A stretch of 18,638 nt of DNA from Chloroflexota bacterium (GTDB lineage: Bacteria > Chloroflexota > Dehalococcoidia > DSTF01 > RBG-16-68-14). This document shows, one piece after another, positions 14,865 to 18,638 of the stretch. The notes under the pieces were generated by a model. That model was not told where the DNA came from. It ran no database searches and saw only the letters and a program-made list of their open reading frames with translations. The DNA is taken from assembly GCA_022563135.1 (NCBI GenBank), contig JADFNZ010000016.1:1-18638 (forward strand), read 5' to 3'. Position 1 is the first letter of the stretch; the number at the start of each line of letters is the position of its first letter. Made by a program: the position numbers and the translations under genes.

Positions 14865-15892
14865 ATTTCCTGGTCACCGGCGCCTCAGGATTCGTCGGCA
14901 GCGCGGTCGCGAGGCACCTTCTCGCGAATGGACACAGCGTTCGGGCGCTGATCCGCCAGAGCCACGACCCCTCCCGATTTGCCGCCGCCGGCCTGGAGCC
15001 TGCCACCGGCGATCTGCTGGACAGAGCGTCGCTCGAGCGCGCCGTCGCGGGCATGGACGGAGTGTTCCACGCCGCGGCTATCTACAAGTTCTGGACCAGG
15101 CGCAAAAGCGATATCTTCGACGCGAACGTCGGCGGCACAAGGTCGCTCATCGAGGCCGCAAAGGCGGCCGGGGTTCCCAGGTTCGTATTCACCAGCTCGA
15201 TTGGCGTTTACCCCTCGCGCGGCCCCGGCACGGTCGTTACGGAGACAGACCACGCGACCGTCGACGACCTTCCGGATGACTACCACCGCTCCAAGCTGCT
15301 CTCGGAAGAATTGGCGCTATCTTCCAGCGATACTCGCATGGAGATCGTCGTCGTGAACCCGACAACGCCGATCGGCGAGGAAGATGTGAAGCCGACTCCG
15401 ACGGGCCGGATAGTTCTGGAGTATCTCCGCCACCGATTTCCCGGCTATCTCGATCTGGAGATCAATTTTGTAGACGTGAGGGACGCCGCGGCAGGCCACC
15501 TTGCCGCATTCGAGCGCGGGCGCGCCGGGGAGAGATACATTCTCGGCGGCACGAACACCACCATTCGCGGGGCCTACGGCATGCTCAACGCGGCGACCGG
15601 CCTGAAAAGGCACCCGATCCGAGTCCCATATCCTATTGCCGCCCTGGCCGGAGCGGTTGATACTTTCGCCGAAGGTACAATCCTTCGTCGGGAGCCGCGC
15701 ATTCCGTATGCGGGAGTGAAAGCGGCCCGGCATCCGTTGCACGCAGACTCGTCGAAGGCAATCGAAGAACTCGGATTTGCCCCTGGCCCCGTGCAGGACG
15801 CCTTTGGCCGCGCGGCGCGCTGGTTCGCGTCAAACGGTTATGTCAGAGTTCAGGGCATCAGCGATGATCCGGTCCCGGAGGCCTCCAGATGA
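14861..15892 (+). CDS. hpnA: Hopanoid-associated sugar epimerase HpnA
   Basis: A 343-residue extended short-chain dehydrogenase/epimerase of the HpnA family. The NAD(P) motif TGASGFVG is at residues 6-13, with FHAAAIYKFW and FTSSIGVYP in the middle and the catalytic Y141-x3-K145 in YHRSK. VVNPTTPIGEEDVKPTPTGRIVLEYL and GERYILGGTN are characteristic HpnA stretches. The gene is a constant member of hopanoid clusters, but its exact reaction is not established; a role in the polar side chain is assumed. It is translationally coupled on both sides by ATGA overlaps with hpnG and shc. Confidence 0.93.
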   Translation: MNFLVTGASGFVGSAVARHLLANGHSVRALIRQSHDPSRFAAAGLEPATGDLLDRASLERAVAGMDGVFHAAAIYKFWTRRKSDIFDANVGGTRSLIEAAKAAGVPRFVFTSSIGVYPSRGPGTVVTETDHATVDDLPDDYHRSKLLSEELALSSSDTRMEIVVVNPTTPIGEEDVKPTPTGRIVLEYLRHRFPGYLDLEINFVDVRDAAAGHLAAFERGRAGERYILGGTNTTIRGAYGMLNAATGLKRHPIRVPYPIAALAGAVDTFAEGTILRREPRIPYAGVKAARHPLHADSSKAIEELGFAPGPVQDAFGRAARWFASNGYVRVQGISDDPVPEASR

Positions 15893-17952
15893 CGTCGATC
15901 CTTGATTCGCCGGGATCCGTAATCCCGCCCGTCAGGGTAGGTATGCCGCGTCCGGCCCCGGCGATGGCGGAGAACGGCGCCCGGCAGGAATCGGGCCTCG
16001 ACGCCGCGATATCACGGACTCAGGAGTTCCTGTTCGACCACCAGGCAGACGAAGGCTACTGGTGGGGCGAACTCGAATCTAATCCCACGATGGAAGCCGA
16101 GTATGTTTTCCTGACCCATTTCCTGGGGATGCGATCTGAAGAACGCCTTCGGAAGATAAAAAACTTCATCCTCCGGAGGCAGGGCGATGATGGTGGCTGG
16201 AACCTCTACTACGGCGCCGCCAGCGATCTGAGCACGTCATGCGAGTGCTATCTGGCACTCAAGCTCGCAGGCGTTTCGGCGGATTCGGATGAGATGCAGC
16301 GCGCCCGCCGGCTCATTCTTTCCCGGGGCGGTGTCGAGAAGTGCCGGGTATTCACGAAGATCTGGTTCGCCCTGCTCGGAGAGTGGGATTGGGGCGGCGT
16401 GCCGTTCCTCCCGCCCGAAATAATGCTGCTTCCCAACCGTATCCCATTCAACATTTACCAGTTCGCCATGTGGTCGCGCGCCACCATCGTCCCGATGTCG
16501 GTCCTTCTCTCAAGCAAGCCCATACATCCCGTTCCGGAGTCGGCCGCAATAGACGAGTTGTTCGTCAACGGACGTGAAAACGCCGATTACTCCATGCCGG
16601 CGCCTGAGGGACTGGGCATAGAGCGGTTGATGTTCGCTGCAGACCGGCTTCTGCGGCTATCCAACCTCCTGCCGTGGAATCCAGCCCGGGCGCGGGCCCT
16701 CCGAGTGGCGGAGAAGTGGATCGTGGATCACCAGGAGATCGACGGAAGCTGGGGGGGAATACAGCCTCCCTGGGCCTACTCGATGATGGCGCTCCATGAA
16801 CTTGGCTATGCCAATGACCACGAGGTGATCCGCAAAGGCATGGAAGGGTTCGATCTGTATGCGATCGAGGATGAAGATACGTGGCGGCTGCAGCCGTCTA
16901 TGTCGCCCCTCTGGGACACCTGCCTGTCGATCACTGCTCTGATCGACTCCGGAGTGGAGCCGGATGATCCGTGCCTGGTGAAGGCGTCCGACTATCTCAT
17001 AGAGCGCCAGATTGCATCTCCGGGAGACTGGCAGAAAAAGGCGGGAAACGTCGAGCCGGGGGGATGGGCGTTCGAATTTCACAACGAGACGTACCCGGAC
17101 ACCGACGATGCAGCCGAGGTTCTTCTCGCCGTCGGCACCGCGGCCGCCTCGGACATGAAGCGGCGGACTGAGGCCATCGAAAAGGGCGTGAACTGGATCA
17201 TGGCGATGCAGAGCCGCAATGGCGGCTGGGGCGCCTATGACAAGGACAACACCAGCACACTCGTCACCAAGATGCCGTTCTTCGATTTCGGTGAAACGAT
17301 CGACCCGCCGAGCGTGGATGTGACGGCCCACATCCTGGAAATGCTCGCCAAACTCGGTTTCCCGATTGACACGGACCAGGTCAACAGGGCCATCGACTAT
17401 ATGTGGTCGGAGCAGGAGGATGACGGAGCCTGGTTCGGCAGGTGGGGAGTCAACTACGTCTACGGGACGGCCTCAGTGCTCCCCGCGCTTGAAGCGCTGG
17501 AGTTTCCGATGGATGACCCGCGCATCGTCAAAGCCGCCACCTGGCTCGAGGCGCAGCAAAATAGCGATGGTGGCTGGGGAGAATCGTGTGCATCCTATGC
17601 AAATCCCGCATGGCGAGGCAGGGGTGTCAGCACCCCGTCTCAGACGGCGTGGGGGCTGCTAGGCCTAATATCTGCGGGTCGCGCAGATGACGAGCCAGCC
17701 CGGAAGGGGGTGGAATATCTGATCAGAACACAATTGGGAGATGGCTCCTGGGATGAGGACGAATATACGGGCACCGGGTTCCCCGGATACGGCACTGGTG
17801 ACCGGAAATTCACGTCGCTTGAGGCGAATGAGCGAGACCTGATCTCTGAACACCTCCCGGCCGGATTCATGATTAAGTATCATATGTATAGAATTTACTG
17901 GCCCCTGATGGCTCTTGGACGGTACAGGGAACGTCTCTCAAGATCGGCATGA
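15889..17952 (+). CDS. shc: Squalene-hopene cyclase
   Basis: This monotopic membrane enzyme (HpnF) cyclises squalene to hopene and hopanol. The 687-residue protein has the catalytic acid motif DTDD at 404-407 in YPDTDDAAEVLL. It also has the QW-type repeats: QADEGYWWGELE, QGDDGGWNLYYG, QEIDGSWGGIQPPW, QSRNGGWGAYDKDN, QEDDGAWFGRWG, QNSDGGWGESCASY and LGDGSWDEDEYTGTGFP. SPLWDTCLS (339-347) lies in the active-site region. The end, HLPAGFMIKYHMYRIYWPLMALGRY, is typical of bacterial cyclases. The first ~35 residues are a Pro-rich extension. The motif and neighbours point to squalene, not oxidosqualene. The start overlaps the hpnA stop by four bases, and a terminator follows 40 bases after the stop. 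Confidence 0.97.
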   Translation: MTSILDSPGSVIPPVRVGMPRPAPAMAENGARQESGLDAAISRTQEFLFDHQADEGYWWGELESNPTMEAEYVFLTHFLGMRSEERLRKIKNFILRRQGDDGGWNLYYGAASDLSTSCECYLALKLAGVSADSDEMQRARRLILSRGGVEKCRVFTKIWFALLGEWDWGGVPFLPPEIMLLPNRIPFNIYQFAMWSRATIVPMSVLLSSKPIHPVPESAAIDELFVNGRENADYSMPAPEGLGIERLMFAADRLLRLSNLLPWNPARARALRVAEKWIVDHQEIDGSWGGIQPPWAYSMMALHELGYANDHEVIRKGMEGFDLYAIEDEDTWRLQPSMSPLWDTCLSITALIDSGVEPDDPCLVKASDYLIERQIASPGDWQKKAGNVEPGGWAFEFHNETYPDTDDAAEVLLAVGTAAASDMKRRTEAIEKGVNWIMAMQSRNGGWGAYDKDNTSTLVTKMPFFDFGETIDPPSVDVTAHILEMLAKLGFPIDTDQVNRAIDYMWSEQEDDGAWFGRWGVNYVYGTASVLPALEALEFPMDDPRIVKAATWLEAQQNSDGGWGESCASYANPAWRGRGVSTPSQTAWGLLGLISAGRADDEPARKGVEYLIRTQLGDGSWDEDEYTGTGFPGYGTGDRKFTSLEANERDLISEHLPAGFMIKYHMYRIYWPLMALGRYRERLSRSA

Positions 17953-17991
17953 AGAATGGTTCTGTCCGAGTTGAGGGAGACTACTTTCAGA

Positions 17992-18026
17992 CACAAGAAT
18001 CCTGTTGCAAACAGGTTTTTCTTGTG
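17992..18026 (+). terminator. Intrinsic terminator of the hopanoid operon
   Basis: CCTGT (18001-18005) pairs with ACAGG (18011-18015) around TGCAA, directly followed by TTTTTCTTGTG. An outer stem, CACAAGAA (17992-17999) with TTCTTGTG (18019-18026), can extend the fold past a small internal loop. It lies 40 bases after the shc stop and shows that yjbQ is probably transcribed separately. Confidence 0.75.
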
Positions 18027-18091
18027 CTAGCGTACCGCCGGGATTTGACGCCTTTTTTCAAGGCCATACGGGTCTGCGAAGAGGACAGAAT

Positions 18092-18550
18092 TTGAGGACA
18101 TTCTCTGAGACGGTATCGGTTGAGACAGACCGGGCACCGGCGTTCGTTGATATCACAGAGAAAATAACCGACGTGGTCGCTCGTTCCGAGATCGAGAACG
18201 GCTTCGTCGTCATATTCAGCAAGCACACCACCGCGGCGATCAAAATCAATGAGGCCGAGCCCCTGCTGCTTAAGGATATGGAATGTTTCCTTGAGCGGCT
18301 GGCGCCGAAAGAGTCCTACTATGGCCACAACGATTTTGCGATTCGCACCGTGCACATGCACGAAGATGAGTGCCCGAACGGGCACGCGCACTGCCAGCAC
18401 CTGATGCTCTCAACGAGCGAGCAAGTGCCGCTCATCGATGGCGAAATGACCTTTGGCGAGTGGCAGCGCATTTTTCTGGTCGAGTTGGACGTCGACATGG
18501 TTGAACTTCCGAAGAAGCGAGACGTCGTCGTCCAGGTGGTCGGGGCCTGA
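18092..18550 (+). CDS. YjbQ/UPF0047 family protein
   Basis: A 152-residue protein of the YjbQ family (secondary thiamine-phosphate synthase enzyme; true role unclear). It contains GFVVIFSKHTTAAIKINEAEP with the HTT motif, a middle histidine-rich stretch (RTVHMHEDECPNGHAHCQH), and SEQVPLIDGEMTFGEWQRIFLVELD, where GxWQxI is the family hallmark. I chose the TTG at 18092-18094, with GAGG seven bases upstream; the frame is open to 18005, but that part overlaps the terminator and is not family-like. The gene lies after the hopanoid operon terminator and need not be linked to hopanoids. A weak promoter (TTGCAA, 17 bases, TAGCGT from 18005) is possible. Confidence 0.9.
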   Translation: MRTFSETVSVETDRAPAFVDITEKITDVVARSEIENGFVVIFSKHTTAAIKINEAEPLLLKDMECFLERLAPKESYYGHNDFAIRTVHMHEDECPNGHAHCQHLMLSTSEQVPLIDGEMTFGEWQRIFLVELDVDMVELPKKRDVVVQVVGA

Positions 18551-18638
18551 CCCCGCACCATTAGCTCGGGCCGCGCCGGAATCGGCGAGGCGTGCAGACC
18601 AGACCCCAGAACCTAAACCGAGGAGCCAGTGACTGCCA

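Noticed and set aside
18621..18638. Possible start of a further gene (AGGAG, then GTG at 18629)
   Set aside because: Only ten bases of frame remain and the spacing is just three bases, so no product can be inferred.

Overview
The window reads as a piece of a GC-rich bacterial chromosome or metagenome contig. The 5' two thirds carries housekeeping and metabolic genes: an F420-type luciferase-like oxidoreductase, PdxS/PdxT vitamin B6 synthesis, an R3H/SpoIIIAA-like ATPase and tandem TrkA-N proteins. This mix would suit Chloroflexota (Dehalococcoidia-like) or a related lineage, but that placement is inference from gene content, not a measured phylogeny. I see no rRNA, tRNA, CRISPR array, insertion sequence or phage gene. 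No stretch over about 300 bases lacks a gene; the largest gaps are 150-200 bases and are described under their neighbours.

Layout. 1-330 (minus): start of a glycerate kinase running off the edge. 482-2086 (minus): murJ, the lipid II flippase. 2237-3415 (plus): an acetyl-CoA acetyltransferase family thiolase with a good sigma70-type promoter, divergent from murJ. 3500-4486 (minus): a lipoprotein of unknown function, with related GC-rich hairpins on either side. 4643-5563 (minus): an LLM-class oxidoreductase. 5751-10507 (minus): a compact operon reading pdxS, pdxT, a tandem-GNAT protein, the R3H/SpoIIIAA-like ATPase, then tmk. 10689-12285 (plus): a universal stress protein followed by two TrkA-N proteins. 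12293-12799 (plus): a hybrid reading frame. 12921-17952 (plus): a hopanoid operon, hpnH-hpnG-hpnA-shc, closed by a terminator. 18092-18550 (plus): a YjbQ-family protein.

The most striking point is the hybrid frame at 12293-12799. Its first ~103 residues are the N-terminal part of prephenate dehydratase. Its last ~65 residues look like the C-terminal end of a polyprenyl diphosphate synthase, a gene often found in hopanoid clusters. Neither half has the parts needed for catalysis. The join near 12600 is therefore either a real deletion or recombination scar or, more likely, an assembly join between two loci or two genomes. The left (1 to ~12600) and right (~12600 to 18638) parts should be treated as possibly not contiguous until the join is checked.

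How the right part works: shc cyclises squalene to hopene; HpnH, a radical SAM enzyme, joins the adenosyl group to hopene; HpnG removes adenine to give the ribosyl product; HpnA is the hopanoid-associated NAD-dependent epimerase/dehydratase-like enzyme. The window therefore encodes the making of extended C35 hopanoids from squalene, while the squalene-forming genes would lie upstream of the join in the original locus.
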